Positions 38,463 through 47,697 are shown, numbered from the stretch's first letter. The stretch is DNA of 64,000 bases from JACRCT01 sp049841135 (GCA_049841135.1 JASGHK010000004.1:2604001-2668000), one strand, 5' to 3'. Translations and numbers: made by a program. The notes: a model not told the origin generated them from the sequence alone.

Positions 38463-39872
38463 ATGAGCCCCCGCATCGAGCACGATTCCCTCGGATCCAT
38501 GGAGCTCCCCGAGGACGCCTGGTACGGCATCCAGACCGCCCGCGCAGTGCAGAACTTCGACATCACCGGCGTGAAGATCGGCAGCTTCCCCGCGCTGGTG
38601 CGGTCCCTGGCGCTGATCAAGAAGGCCGCGGCGCTCGCCAACGTCGAGCTGGGCATCCTCCCGCACGTCGTCGGCGATGCCATCGCCAAGGCCTGCGACG
38701 AGCTCCTCGCCGGCAGGCACCACGACCAGTTCGTCGTCGACGCGGTGCAGGGCGGCGCCGGGACCTCGACCAACATGAACGCCAACGAGGTCATCGCCAA
38801 CCTGGCGCTGGTCAAGCTCGGCCGGGCGCGCGGCGACTATGCCGCCTGCCACCCGAACGACCACGTCAACCTGAGCCAGTCCACCAACGACGTCTACCCG
38901 ACCTCGGTGCGCCTGGCGCTCTACTCGAAGCTCACCGACCTCACGACGGCGATGGCCGAGCTCAAGGGCGCCTTCGAGGCCAAGCAGCACGAGTTCGAGG
39001 ACGTCATCAAGCTCGGCCGCACCCAGATGCAGGACGCGGTGCCGATGACCCTGGGCCAGGAGTTCTCCACCTACGCGGTGATGATCGGCGAGGACGTGCA
39101 GCGCATCCAGGAGGCGCGACAGCTCCTGCGCGAGATGAACCTGGGAGCGACCGCCATCGGCACCGGCCTCAACTCGCCTCCGGGCTACACCGACCTCGTG
39201 CGCAAGCACCTGGAGAAGCTCGCCGGCGTGCCGCTCATCACCGCGGCGAACCTCGTCGAAGCGACGCAGGACGCGGGCGTCTTCGTGCAGGTCTCGGGCG
39301 TGCTCAAGCGGACCGCGGTCAAGCTCTCCAAGGTCTGCAACGACCTGCGGCTGCTCTCCTCCGGCCCGCGCGCCGGCCTGCACGAGATCAGCCTGCCGCC
39401 GGTGCAGCCCGGGTCGTCGATCATGCCCGGCAAGGTCAATCCGGTGATCCCCGAGGTGGTCAACCAGATCTGCTTCCAGGTCATCGGCAACGACGTGACG
39501 GTGACCATGGCGGCCGAGGCCGGACAGCTGCAGCTCAACGCCTTCGAGCCGATCATCCTCTTCGGCCTCTACCGCTCCATCGACATGATGGCCCGCGGCT
39601 GCCGGACGCTGACCGAGAAGTGCGTGCGCGGCATCCAGGCCAACCGCGACGTGTGCCGGATGTACGTCGAGCGCAGCATCGGACTGGTCACGGCGCTCAA
39701 CCCGGTCCTGGGCTACGAGAAGAGCGCCGAGGTCGCCAAGGAGGCGATGCGCACCGGCAAGTCGGTCGGGGAAGTCGCGTTGGCCAAGGGCTACCTGAGC
39801 AAGGCGGAGCTGAATCGGCTGCTCGAGCCCCAGGCGATGCTGGGCCCCGTCTTCCCCGCGCTCAAGGGTTAG
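38463..39872 (+). CDS. aspA: Aspartate ammonia-lyase
   Basis: The 469-residue enzyme of the fumarase/aspartase superfamily converts L-aspartate to fumarate and ammonia. Signatures: DSLGSMELPEDAWYGIQTAR at the N-terminus, QGGAGTSTNMNANEVIAN, NLSQSTNDVYPTSVRLAL, and the superfamily loop PGSSIMPGKVNPVIPEV carrying the catalytic Ser. The DSLGS start and length favour aspartase over fumarase class II, which is close. It stands alone behind a Crp-like site, consistent with control by carbon or oxygen status. Confidence 0.92.
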   Translation: MSPRIEHDSLGSMELPEDAWYGIQTARAVQNFDITGVKIGSFPALVRSLALIKKAAALANVELGILPHVVGDAIAKACDELLAGRHHDQFVVDAVQGGAGTSTNMNANEVIANLALVKLGRARGDYAACHPNDHVNLSQSTNDVYPTSVRLALYSKLTDLTTAMAELKGAFEAKQHEFEDVIKLGRTQMQDAVPMTLGQEFSTYAVMIGEDVQRIQEARQLLREMNLGATAIGTGLNSPPGYTDLVRKHLEKLAGVPLITAANLVEATQDAGVFVQVSGVLKRTAVKLSKVCNDLRLLSSGPRAGLHEISLPPVQPGSSIMPGKVNPVIPEVVNQICFQVIGNDVTVTMAAEAGQLQLNAFEPIILFGLYRSIDMMARGCRTLTEKCVRGIQANRDVCRMYVERSIGLVTALNPVLGYEKSAEVAKEAMRTGKSVGEVALAKGYLSKAELNRLLEPQAMLGPVFPALKG

Positions 39873-39882
39873 CCAGGCGGCC

Positions 39883-39905
39883 GAGTGGGGATTTGGACCC
39901 CGCTC
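39883..39905 (+). terminator. Hairpin terminator after aspA
   Basis: GAGTGGGG at 39883-39890 pairs with CCCCGCTC at 39898-39905 (one G-T pair), loop 7. A second stem (CTCGCC/GGCGAG) follows directly. No T-run. Confidence 0.4.
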
Positions 39906-40096
39906 GCCCCAGGCGAGTGGGGAGGATCTCCCAGCCCCGTCACCGGCGGCCAATCGACCACCCGAGCCAAAACCGTAGCCATCACGCGCCCTTAAACAGC
40001 CGGCGGGCTCCGAGTCGCCGTTGGCATGCCGGATGAAGACTGTCCCGTCGCTGCGTGGAACCCAACCAACCACGCCATTCCGAGGGAGAAGAGAAA

Positions 40097-40450
40097 ATGC
40101 GCAAGTTCGTGATCGCCCTGGCCGTTGCCGTCCCGATGTCCTGGTCCGTCGCCTCGTTCGCCGCCGACGCCAAGGCCGCCCCGGCCAAGGAGGAGAAGAA
40201 GGTCGAGAAGAAGGCGGATGCGAAGGACGCCAAGGCTGCCCCGGCCAAGGAAGAGAAGAAGGACGAGAAGGCCGCGGTGAAGGAGGAGAAGAAGGACGAG
40301 AAGGCTGCCGCCCCCGCCGCCAAGGAAGAGAAGGCCGCGGTGAAGGAGGAGAAGAAGGACGAGAAGGCCGCCGCCCCCGCCGCCAAGGAAGAGAAGAAGG
40401 CTGAGCCGGCGAAGAAGGAAGAGAAGAAGGCCGAGCCCGCCAAGAAGTAA
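40097..40450 (+). CDS. Exported Lys/Glu/Ala-rich repeat protein
   Basis: The 117-residue protein has a signal peptide (MRKFVIALAVAVPMSWSVAS, cleavage after FAA). The mature chain is built almost only of Lys, Glu, Ala, Asp and Pro, with repeated units such as KAAPAKEEKK, AAVKEEKKDEK and AAAPAAKEEK. It would be an extended or helical, highly charged periplasmic or secreted polymer. No catalytic motif exists. GAGAAGAG upstream can serve as ribosome-binding site, and an intrinsic terminator follows. It could bind polyanions such as LPS or DNA; this is speculation. Confidence 0.75.
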   Translation: MRKFVIALAVAVPMSWSVASFAADAKAAPAKEEKKVEKKADAKDAKAAPAKEEKKDEKAAVKEEKKDEKAAAPAAKEEKAAVKEEKKDEKAAAPAAKEEKKAEPAKKEEKKAEPAKK

Positions 40451-40498
40451 CGAGCGTCTCGAAGCTGAGCGCCGGCCTCGCCCGGCGTCAGTTCCCGC

Positions 40499-40535
40499 GG
40501 CCCTCTCCAGGCGACTGGAGGGGGCCGTTCTCTTT
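40499..40535 (+). terminator. Intrinsic terminator after the Lys-rich protein
   Basis: GGCCCTCTCCA at 40499-40509 pairs with TGGAGGGGGCC at 40516-40526 (one G-T pair), followed by GTTCTCTTT. Confidence 0.75.
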
Positions 40536-40759
40536 GCCGCACCGCGACCCTCGCTTGGTGCTGTTGGCACGCGGCTACTGCAAAGGTGCACCGCCGGGCT
40601 GGTCCGCCTGGATGCTCGGGGCGGGTTCGGTGGTGGACGGGGTGGACGGAGTCGACGCGGTGGACTGGGTCCGGAGGGATTGGCGCAGCGGGCGATGGGG
40701 CCCGGCTCACGTCAACCGCCAATCGCCCCTCTGCCTTCGTGAGGCGGCTTCGCGGTGCG

Positions 40760-40781
40760 ACTGTTGCCACGTGGCGACAGT
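40760..40781. repeat. Near-perfect 22-base palindrome in a gene-free stretch
   Basis: ACTGTTGCCACGTGGCGACAGT is palindromic apart from one position pair; the core is GCCACGTGGC. It lies in the gene-free part of 40451-40849, 69 bases beyond the end of the triple-domain lipoprotein gene. The same stretch has tandem GTGGACGG-like units near 40630-40670. Terminator or operator cannot be distinguished. Confidence 0.5.
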
Positions 40782-40849
40782 GGACCGGACAGGCTTCCAG
40801 CGGCCGGCGCCTGGCGGACGAACTCGGCCGCGCCGGAGCCGAGAGGCTT

Positions 40850-43211
40850 TCAGGGCAGCGCCAGCCGCCGGACCTCGGACGCCGCCGTGAAGCTCGAAGC
40901 TGGGCTCGTTGATGCCGCTCGTCGCGCGCGCCACCTCGCCGAAGCACTCGGAGTAGAAGGCGACCTGGCGCATGACGAGGAGCGGCCCTGGGATGAGCTG
41001 GGTCTTGACGACGGTCCTGAGACGGTAGGCCTGCGCGAAGGTGAGGTCGGGCAGCCGCAGAGTCCCGACGGAGTCGACCTCCATCTCGTAGGTGTCGTCT
41101 GCGTTGTAGGGGTCGCCCGCGGCCGTGAGCTCGTTTCGGACCTTGCCCACGGAGGTCCACTTGTCCCCCTTCTTCAGCGGGAACTTCAGGACCTGCACCG
41201 GCGCCTCGTAGGCGTAGATGATCCGATCCTTCACCGGATACTCGTTCGCTGACGCGAAGCCGTGGATGTACATGCCGGTCGAGTCCAGCGAGTTGATGGC
41301 CACGAGCTTGCCGGTCAGGTCCGCCGGCACCGAGAACTGGCCCTTGGGGAACCGGTAGGCGAACCAGCGGTCGCTCACCGTCCCTGCCGCGATGCGCATG
41401 ATCTGCTCGCCGCCGTAGGGGGCCGACCAGTCCCACGCGGACACATCGCCTCCGGTCACGATGCTCACGTTCGGGTTCGATCCGGCGGGCGGGACCAGCA
41501 GCGGCAGCGGCAGGTCGAAGCCCACCTTGATCTCTTCGAAGGCCAGCTGGCCGTCGGCGTTGGGTGAGCAAGCCAGGGTCGCGGGCGGCGCCGGCTGGAA
41601 CGCGGAGTGGTTCGGGGGCGCGAGCCGGCGGACCTCGCTGGCCAGCGCGAAGGTCGGGTCGGCCTCGTTCAGCTGGCTGGTCGCGCGCGCCACCTCGCCG
41701 TAGCACTCGGAATAGAACGCGATCTGGCGCTGCGTCACCTTCGAGCCGACGACCGGCGTGATCGTCACGAGCGAGTTGACGCGCATGACCTGCTGGAACG
41801 TGACGTCGGGCAGCTCCAGCGTGCCCATGGCGTCCACCTTCATGTCGTAGGTCTCTCGCGAGGCGTAGGCGATGCCGCGGACCTTGCCGTGCCGCACGGT
41901 GGCCGTGGAGGTCCACTGCGCGCCCTTCTTGAGCGGGAAGGCCAGCGCCTTGATCGGCGGATCGTACTTGTAGAGCGTCTGGCCCTCGGCCGGGTTCTTC
42001 TCGGCCGAGGCGAAGCCGTGGATGTACATGCCGTTGGCATCGATGGAGTTGATGGCCAGCAGCGTGCCGCCCAGGTCCGCCGGCACCGCGAACTGGCCGG
42101 CGGGGAACTCGGCCGCGAACCACTTCCCGGCCAGCGTCCCGGCCGAGACCTGCGCGATCTGGTTCGACGGGTCCTCGCCGTTGAAGCTCCAGTGGGCGTC
42201 GCCGGCGGGCGCCGCGCCGGTGACCGCGCTGACGGCTTGGGTCGTCCCTGCGGGCGCCACCAGGTAGTTCACCGGGAGGTCGTAGCCCACCTTGAGCTCC
42301 TTGCTGTCGATCTTCCCGTCGAGGTTCTGCGAGCAGGCCAGCGGCGTCGGGTCCGCCGGGACGAACGAGTCACGCCCGGTCTTGGCCAGGCTGAAGCGCC
42401 GCACCTCGGAGGCGAGCGTGAAGTCCGCCGACGGCTCGAGGAGGTTGCTCGTGGCCCGCGCCACCTCGCCGAAGCACTCGAAGTAGAAGGCCACCTGGCG
42501 CTGCGTCACCGGCGGCCCCACCGCGGAGCGGATGGTGACCAGCGAGCTGACGCGCTGCACCTGCTCGAAGGTGACGTCGGGGAGCTTGAGCGTGCCGGTG
42601 GCGTCCACCCTCATGTCGTAGGTCTCGGTGGAGGCGTACGGCAGGCCGCGGACGATCCCGTTGCGCACGGTCGCGGTCGAGGTCCACTGCCGGCCGTCCT
42701 TGAGCGGGAAGCTGAGCGCGCGGATCGGCGGGTCGTAGGTGTAGAGCGTGCGGCCCTCCGCCGGGTCCTCCTCGGTGGACGCGAAGCCGTGGATGTACAT
42801 GCCGGTGGCGTCGATGGAGTTGATGGCCAGCAGCGTCCCGCCCAGGTCCGCCGGCACCGTGAACTGACCGTTGGGGAAGGCGCTGGCGAACCACTTGTCC
42901 GCGAGCGTCCCCGCGCTGATGCGTGCGAGCTGGTCGCTGGCGTCGTCGGTGGCCCAGTCCCAGACCTTGCTCTCGCCTTCGCCCTCGCCGACCACGTCGA
43001 CGGTGCGGCTCTGTCCCGCCGGCGGCGCCAGGTAGGTGACCGGCACGTCATAGCCCACCTTGAGCTCGGCGTAGTCGATCTGGCCGTCGAGGTTGGGCAC
43101 GCAGGCCAGCCGCGTGTCGGAGGTCTTGGACGGCGGGGTGAGGTTGTCGCTGCAGGCCGAAAGAGCCAGGGCCACGAGCGCGACGGCGACGGAGAAGGAC
43201 GCAGGCCGCAT
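40850..43211 (-). CDS. Lipoprotein with three tandem copies of an EF-hand-like envelope domain, one frameshift
   Basis: The lipoprotein signal ends LALSAC (C20). Three copies of an approximately 240-residue domain follow, at about 35-273, 291-531 and 546-786. Each opens with Cys and an EF-hand-like loop (N-L-D-G-x-I-x-x-x-E-L) then KVGYDLP. Each contains FPxGQFxVPADLGGTLLAIN, MYIHGFAS, QWTSTATVR and ECxGEVARATS, and closes with ASEVRR. One extra base in GAGCTTC (40889-40895, minus strand) hides the last ASEVRRLALP and stop at 40850; corrected length is 786. A single copy of the same domain occurs in the lipoprotein at 45796-46959. It is last in a four-gene operon. The domain matches no family I can name. 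Confidence 0.8.
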
Positions 43212-43244
43212 GGGGGAGTTCCTGGAAGGAAGGAGGACCGGGCC

Positions 43245-44816
43245 CTAGAAGACGTAGGCGAGCCGCAGACGGAAGAGCTGCGCGAACTGGGCCGACTGGC
43301 CCGTCGTCGGGTTGTCGAGCCCGCCCAGCGGGAAGAGCGCGCCATACTCCGCGGCGATCTGGAAGCCGTAGTGGCTCTCGTATTTGAGCGTGGGGTCGAG
43401 CTCGACGCCCAGCGGGTTCTTCCCACCCGGGGTCGAGGAGGCGTACATGGCGAACGAGGCCACGCCCGCCAGCGAGAAGGTCAGCTGCCCCGGCCCCAGC
43501 TTCGCCATCCGCCAGTCGATGTGCGGGCGAATGTAGAAGGCGTCGGTGACCGTGCCGATGAGCTGCCGCCACAGGATGCGGTCAATCCGGTAGTCCGGGT
43601 GGAAGCGGAAGTTGTCGATGCGGTTGTCCTTGGGCGGGTCGGCCTGCGGCCCGTCGAGGTCGCCCTGCTGCGGCGCCGTCGCGCCCACCGGCTGGATGGC
43701 GCCGAAGCCCGGGGCCGGGTCGCCGCTGGCCATGCCCAGGTCGAGGCCGCCATGCAGGCTGTCCTCGACCGCCCCGATGTCGCTCTCGACGGCCAGGCCG
43801 TACTGCAGGCTCTCGACCGCATCGCGCATCTCCACGCCGGCGATGAGCGAGGACTGGTTGATCTTCGAGTACATCAGCGCGGCCTCGAACTCGAGGCGCA
43901 GCATGGGGGTCGTCAGCCGGCCCCACACGTCGGCGGCCACCGCGTCCATGCCGCGGTACATCACCTGCGTGGGGTCGACCTGCGTGGGGTTCTGCGCGGG
44001 CACGTACCAGGAGGGGATGTCGTTGGCCTGGTTGCGGTAGCTGACGTAGGCGCCGTACTCCATCGTCCAGCGGTCCGCCTTGCGGCGCCGCTCGCGCGAG
44101 AGCTCGTCCTTCCACTTGAGCACCGCGAAGGTCACCGAGTTGACCCGGTCGCTGGGCTCGACGTCGACGACGTTGCCCGACTTGCCGGCGACCGACGGGC
44201 CGATGGAGGTGAAGTCGTAGGCCAGCGCCCAGATGTGCCCGGCGATGGGGCTGACGAAGGCGATGCGGTCGGCGGCGTCTCCCGAGTCGCAGTCCAGGCA
44301 GTCGCCGCCGTTGGCCAGCATGCCCAGGCCCCACTGGTTGCCCATGCGGCCGGCGGCGATGACGCCGAAGGGGGTGAGCACCTCGCCCCAGGCGCGCTTG
44401 AGCTTGAGGAAGTTGGTGGGCGACTTCTGCGTCGTCGAGCCCAGCGGCGCCCCGTCGGGCTGGCTGCCCAGGCCCAGGTTGTCGAGCAGGTCGGCGCGGA
44501 CCTTCACCGCCACCGTGCCGCCCGGCGAATAGAGCGCGAGGTCGGTTCGCAGCCGCATGTCCGCGCCGAACATCCACTGGCCCTTGGAGTCCGCCAGCGG
44601 CGTGGGGAAGAGCGCCTGCCCCGAGGGCGTCAGCCCGCGGTCGAGGTCGAGGTTGTAGTAGCTGTCGGCGCGGGTGCGCAGGTAGCCGTCGAGCTGGATG
44701 CCCACCGACTCCCGCGGGACCAGGTCGGCGCCGACGTTGGTGAAGATCGACTCCTCGGCGGCGAAGACCGGGGCCGCGGCGACGAGCGCGAGCAGGCTGA
44801 GGAGGAGCGTTCTCAT
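43245..44816 (-). CDS. TIGR04551-like outer-membrane beta-barrel protein
   Basis: The 523-residue protein has a signal peptide (ending AAAPVFA) and a mature chain of alternating amphipathic strands, closing in FRLRLAYVF with a terminal Phe, the outer-membrane insertion signal. Regions such as SVGIQLDGYLRTRADSYYNL, LKLKRAWGEVLTPFG and AGRMGNQWGLGML resemble the Myxococcales-restricted family TIGR04551. CLDCDSGD is a small Cys/Asp loop. Its ATG overlaps the hydrolase stop (ATGA), so it is translationally coupled. Role in the operon: probably a porin or surface anchor. Confidence 0.8.
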   Translation of the reverse strand: MRTLLLSLLALVAAAPVFAAEESIFTNVGADLVPRESVGIQLDGYLRTRADSYYNLDLDRGLTPSGQALFPTPLADSKGQWMFGADMRLRTDLALYSPGGTVAVKVRADLLDNLGLGSQPDGAPLGSTTQKSPTNFLKLKRAWGEVLTPFGVIAAGRMGNQWGLGMLANGGDCLDCDSGDAADRIAFVSPIAGHIWALAYDFTSIGPSVAGKSGNVVDVEPSDRVNSVTFAVLKWKDELSRERRRKADRWTMEYGAYVSYRNQANDIPSWYVPAQNPTQVDPTQVMYRGMDAVAADVWGRLTTPMLRLEFEAALMYSKINQSSLIAGVEMRDAVESLQYGLAVESDIGAVEDSLHGGLDLGMASGDPAPGFGAIQPVGATAPQQGDLDGPQADPPKDNRIDNFRFHPDYRIDRILWRQLIGTVTDAFYIRPHIDWRMAKLGPGQLTFSLAGVASFAMYASSTPGGKNPLGVELDPTLKYESHYGFQIAAEYGALFPLGGLDNPTTGQSAQFAQLFRLRLAYVF

Positions 44817-45799
44817 CGGTCCTCCCCGAGGAACTTGAGGACCATGGCCGTCGTCGCCGCGTAGGCCTCCACCATCGGCAGGTGGCCGCAGCGCGGCAGG
44901 ATCTCCAGGTGGCAGTTGGGCAGCTGCTGCGCGAGCCGCTCGCCGAACCGCACCGGCGTGGCGATGTCCTCGCGCCCGTACATCAGGAGCACCGGCTGCT
45001 TGATCTTGCCGTACTCCTTCTCGACCTCGGTGTAGCGCATGCCGCGCACGGTCGCGAGGGCGGCGGCGTTGGTGCCCGGGAACTCGAGCACGCGCTCGAC
45101 GTCGTCGACCATCTGCTGGGTCACGTACTTCTTGTCGTAGAAGGCCGCGGCCAGCTTGTACTCCTGCATCTGGTCGTAATAGAGGCCGAAGAGGATCTCG
45201 CCGATGACCGGTGCGCGCGCCCAGTGGAACATGGTGGGCAGCTGGTCCTCGTAGACCCAGGCGTCGTAGAGGGCGATGCGCGTGACTCGCTCCGGCACCA
45301 GCAGCGCGATCTGCAGCGCCACCGAGCTGCCCCACGAGTGGGCGACGATGGCGAACTTGTCCTTGACCCCGAGCTTCTCGAGCAGCGCCAGGACCATCTT
45401 CGCCTGCGCGGGCGGCGAGTAGTCGCCGTCGGGCCGGTCGGTGCCGCCGAAGCCCTTGAGGTCGAGCGTGATCACTCGGCGGGTCTTGCCGATGAGCGGC
45501 GCGACGCCGAGCCAGGTCTCCAGCGAGGCTCCGAACCCGTGGATCATCACCACCGGCGGCAGGCTGCTGATGCCGATCGAGTTGTCGGTGTAGCGGACCC
45601 GGGCGTCGGGCAATTCCATGTACTCGCCGAGGTGGCTCTTCTCCTCGGTGACCGCCCCGCGGTGGAAGGCGAGGCAGCCGGAGCAGGTCAGGGCGGCCAG
45701 GCCGAGCGCCAAGGCTTTGAACAGACCGCTCGACCAAGCCCCGCCCTCTGCGCGAGGCCGCAGCAGGGGCCGGGGGGTGAGGTTCGACAGGCAGGTCAC
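44813..45799 (-). CDS. Alpha/beta hydrolase, probable lipoprotein
   Basis: The 328-residue protein has an N-terminal hydrophobic segment ending TCSGC (C42 a possible lipid anchor). A canonical alpha/beta-hydrolase fold follows: oxyanion HGFG, nucleophile elbow AHSWGSS (S155), acid in GREDIATP and His in CGHLPMVE. Such enzymes cleave esters, lactones or C-C bonds. It starts at a GTG that overlaps the previous stop by 4 bases. The long N-terminus before the hydrophobic stretch is unusual. Position between two envelope proteins suggests an envelope ester or lipid substrate; this is inference. Confidence 0.85.
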   Translation of the reverse strand: MTCLSNLTPRPLLRPRAEGGAWSSGLFKALALGLAALTCSGCLAFHRGAVTEEKSHLGEYMELPDARVRYTDNSIGISSLPPVVMIHGFGASLETWLGVAPLIGKTRRVITLDLKGFGGTDRPDGDYSPPAQAKMVLALLEKLGVKDKFAIVAHSWGSSVALQIALLVPERVTRIALYDAWVYEDQLPTMFHWARAPVIGEILFGLYYDQMQEYKLAAAFYDKKYVTQQMVDDVERVLEFPGTNAAALATVRGMRYTEVEKEYGKIKQPVLLMYGREDIATPVRFGERLAQQLPNCHLEILPRCGHLPMVEAYAATTAMVLKFLGEDR

Positions 45800-46959
45800 G
45801 GAGAGAGCCTCCTCACTTCGGCGGCGGTGGTGAACTCCTCTTCGGACTCGTCGTCCTTCGCCACCATGCTCGCCACCGTGCCGTAGCACTCGGAGACGAA
45901 GACGAAAGAGCGCACGGTCCTGAAGCCGTACCAGACGCCGAAGGTGAGCGTCTGGAACTTGATGGTGTTCTTGATGCGCACCACGTCGAAGGTCCCCAGC
46001 GGCGTGATGACCTTTCCGGCCTTGTCCGCGGTGGACTCGTAGACGTGGCGGATGCAGCAGTTGGGGTACGGCGTGCAGGAGACCAGCGTCGGGTCGCAGT
46101 GATAGGTGGCCCCGCCGTAGTCGCCCTCGAGGATGCCGGCGCTCGTCCAGGTCTTGCCGGTCTGGACCGGGTAGGCGACGGTGGTCACCGGCGCCGGATC
46201 CTCCGAGTAGTCGTCCTTGAGGTACTGGACCTTGGTGGCGCCGTCCGACTCCGTCGGCGAGACCATGCCGTGCAGCAGCAGCCCGTCGGAGGTCGCCTGC
46301 AGCACTCCCAAGGTGTCGGCGCTGCCGGCCATGCGCAGGCTGAACTGGGCGCCGGGGAAGACGGACTCGAACCAGGCCCCGGCGAGGGAGGTGGGCGAGA
46401 ACTCCACCTTGGTGTCGCCGCTGAGCGCTCCGGAGAGGTCCCACACCACCGTGCCATTGGCCTGCTGGACACCCACGGTGTCGACGGGGACGTTCTGGGC
46501 GACGACGAAGGTGGCCTTGGCGCCCAGCACCACCGGCAGCTCGTCCTTGGTGATGACGCCGTCATGGTTGGCGGAGCAGGTCTGGATGGGACCGGCGTCA
46601 GGGAGACTGACCGAGCCGTCGGGCGGCGTCGTCACGGAGGCATCTTCCTTGGGCGCACCGCCGTCCACCGGCGCCGGCGCCTCGGCGTCCGACCCGGGCG
46701 AGACGCTGCCGTCGACTTCGGCCACCGAGGCGTCCTCGCCTGCCGGCTGCGAAGCGTCTTCAGGCGCAGGCTCGCCGGTGTCCGGCCAGTTGATGGGCAG
46801 GTCGGCGTCCGGGTAGCTGCGGTGTCCGCATTCGCCGGTCGACAGGCAGATGCCCGACGCGCAGTCGCTGCCGACGCGGCACTTCTCGGTGCCAGGGCAA
46901 CCGGTGAGCAACAAGAGCAGCAGGGAGAGGAGCGCGACCAGGACCGACCGGGGAACCAT
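45796..46959 (-). CDS. Lipoprotein with one EF-hand-like envelope domain
   Basis: The 387-residue lipoprotein has a lipobox LLTGC (C21) and a short Cys-rich segment (KCRVGSDCASGICLSTGECG). An Asp/Pro/Ala linker (about 45-130) follows. Then comes one copy of the domain found three times at 40850-43211: C-S-A-N-H-D-G-V-I-T-K-D-E, FPGAQFS, LLLHGMVSPTE, KTWTSAG, SECYGTVAS and a closing AAEVRRLSP. The C-terminal part has extra Cys (CDPTLVSCTPYPNCC). The ATG at 46959 gives the signal peptide; earlier starts do not. It leads the four-gene operon behind a TTGACA promoter. Confidence 0.8.
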   Translation of the reverse strand: MVPRSVLVALLSLLLLLLTGCPGTEKCRVGSDCASGICLSTGECGHRSYPDADLPINWPDTGEPAPEDASQPAGEDASVAEVDGSVSPGSDAEAPAPVDGGAPKEDASVTTPPDGSVSLPDAGPIQTCSANHDGVITKDELPVVLGAKATFVVAQNVPVDTVGVQQANGTVVWDLSGALSGDTKVEFSPTSLAGAWFESVFPGAQFSLRMAGSADTLGVLQATSDGLLLHGMVSPTESDGATKVQYLKDDYSEDPAPVTTVAYPVQTGKTWTSAGILEGDYGGATYHCDPTLVSCTPYPNCCIRHVYESTADKAGKVITPLGTFDVVRIKNTIKFQTLTFGVWYGFRTVRSFVFVSECYGTVASMVAKDDESEEEFTTAAEVRRLSP

Positions 46960-47001
46960 GAGGCCTCCGCTTGTGCAACGCATCATCCGGCTCGTCCGCG
47001 C

Positions 47002-47031
47002 AAGGTACCGCCCGCCTCTCTCCCCTGTCAA
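47002..47031 (-). promoter_or_regulatory. Promoter of the four-gene envelope operon
   Basis: On the minus strand: perfect TTGACA (47031-47026), an 18-base spacer and TACCTT (47007-47002), 43 bases before the ATG at 46959. A PhaR-like box lies 5 bases beyond the -35. Confidence 0.5.
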
Positions 47032-47036
47032 GGAGT

Positions 47037-47053
47037 TTGCTGCATTGCGACAA
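47037..47053. promoter_or_regulatory. PhaR-like operator between the envelope operon and phaR
   Basis: TTGCTGCATTGCGACAA has the dyad TTG-N2-GC-N3-GC-N2-CAA. Nearly the same sequence precedes the phasin-like gene at 47698-47713. PhaR repressors are known to bind TGC/GCA-rich sites and to autoregulate, so this is a good candidate operator. Confidence 0.5.
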
Positions 47054-47127
47054 AGCCAGCGGAAAACGCGCTTCCCGCCGGGGGTTGCAGCGTGTATCTT
47101 TCGCTACCGCACAACGGGAGGAACGCC

Positions 47128-47679
47128 ATGGTCGTCAAGAAGTACGGGAACCGCCGCCTCTACGACACCGCCGACAGCCGCTACATCACCCTGGAGGAGT
47201 TGGCGACGAAGGTGCGGGCGGGGAACGACGTCCAGGTGGTGGATGCCAAGACCGGCAAGGACCTCACCCAGGCGACGCTGATGCAGATCATCGTCGAGAA
47301 TCGCGGTGCAGCGAGGATGCTGCCGGTCCCGCTGCTCACCCAGCTGGTGCGCATGGGCGACGACGCCCTCGGCGAGTTCTTCGGCCGCTACATGACCGCG
47401 GCCCTCGAGATCTACCTGCAGACCAAGCAGGGCGCCCAGGCGCTGACCTCCTACAACCCCTTCTCCCTCCCCTTCGGCGCAGGCGAGGCCTTCGGGCGCC
47501 TGCTGCAGGGCGTGCCGTGGTCCGGCCGCGCCGGCGTTGCTGCTACGCAACAGAGCGCACCTCCCCCAGCGCCCGCCGCTCCTCCTCCGGCGCCTGCCGT
47601 CGCCGCCGACCCCGTGGCCGAGCTCCGCAGAGAGCTCGACGAACTCAAGGCCGCGCTGCGCGGAAAGCGGAAGAAGTAG
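47128..47679 (+). CDS. phaR: Polyhydroxyalkanoate synthesis regulator PhaR
   Basis: The 183-residue protein has the PHB/PHA accumulation regulator DNA-binding domain at its start: KKYGNRRLYDTADSRYITLE (residues 4-23), then an accumulation-regulatory region (LTQATLMQIIVE, GEFFGRYMTAALEIYLQ). A Pro/Ala linker and a short C-terminal helix (AELRRELDELKAALRGK) end it. PhaR proteins repress phasin and their own genes and are released by PHA granules. GGGAGG lies 7 bases before the ATG. The neighbouring phasin-like gene and the shared operator support the call. Confidence 0.88.
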   Translation: MVVKKYGNRRLYDTADSRYITLEELATKVRAGNDVQVVDAKTGKDLTQATLMQIIVENRGAARMLPVPLLTQLVRMGDDALGEFFGRYMTAALEIYLQTKQGAQALTSYNPFSLPFGAGEAFGRLLQGVPWSGRAGVAATQQSAPPPAPAAPPPAPAVAADPVAELRRELDELKAALRGKRKK

Positions 47680-47697
47680 CGCCCGTTGCCGATCGCC

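Noticed and set aside
40620..40680. Short tandem GTGGACGG-like units as a minisatellite or coding repeat
   Set aside because: Only a few degenerate units in about 50 bases; not enough to support a distinct element.
41607..44864. 1085-codon plus-strand frame opposite the envelope operon
   Set aside because: Both the lipoprotein repeats and the barrel protein on the minus strand have clear domains and signal peptides; the plus frame is Arg/Gly/Asp/Val-rich shadow.
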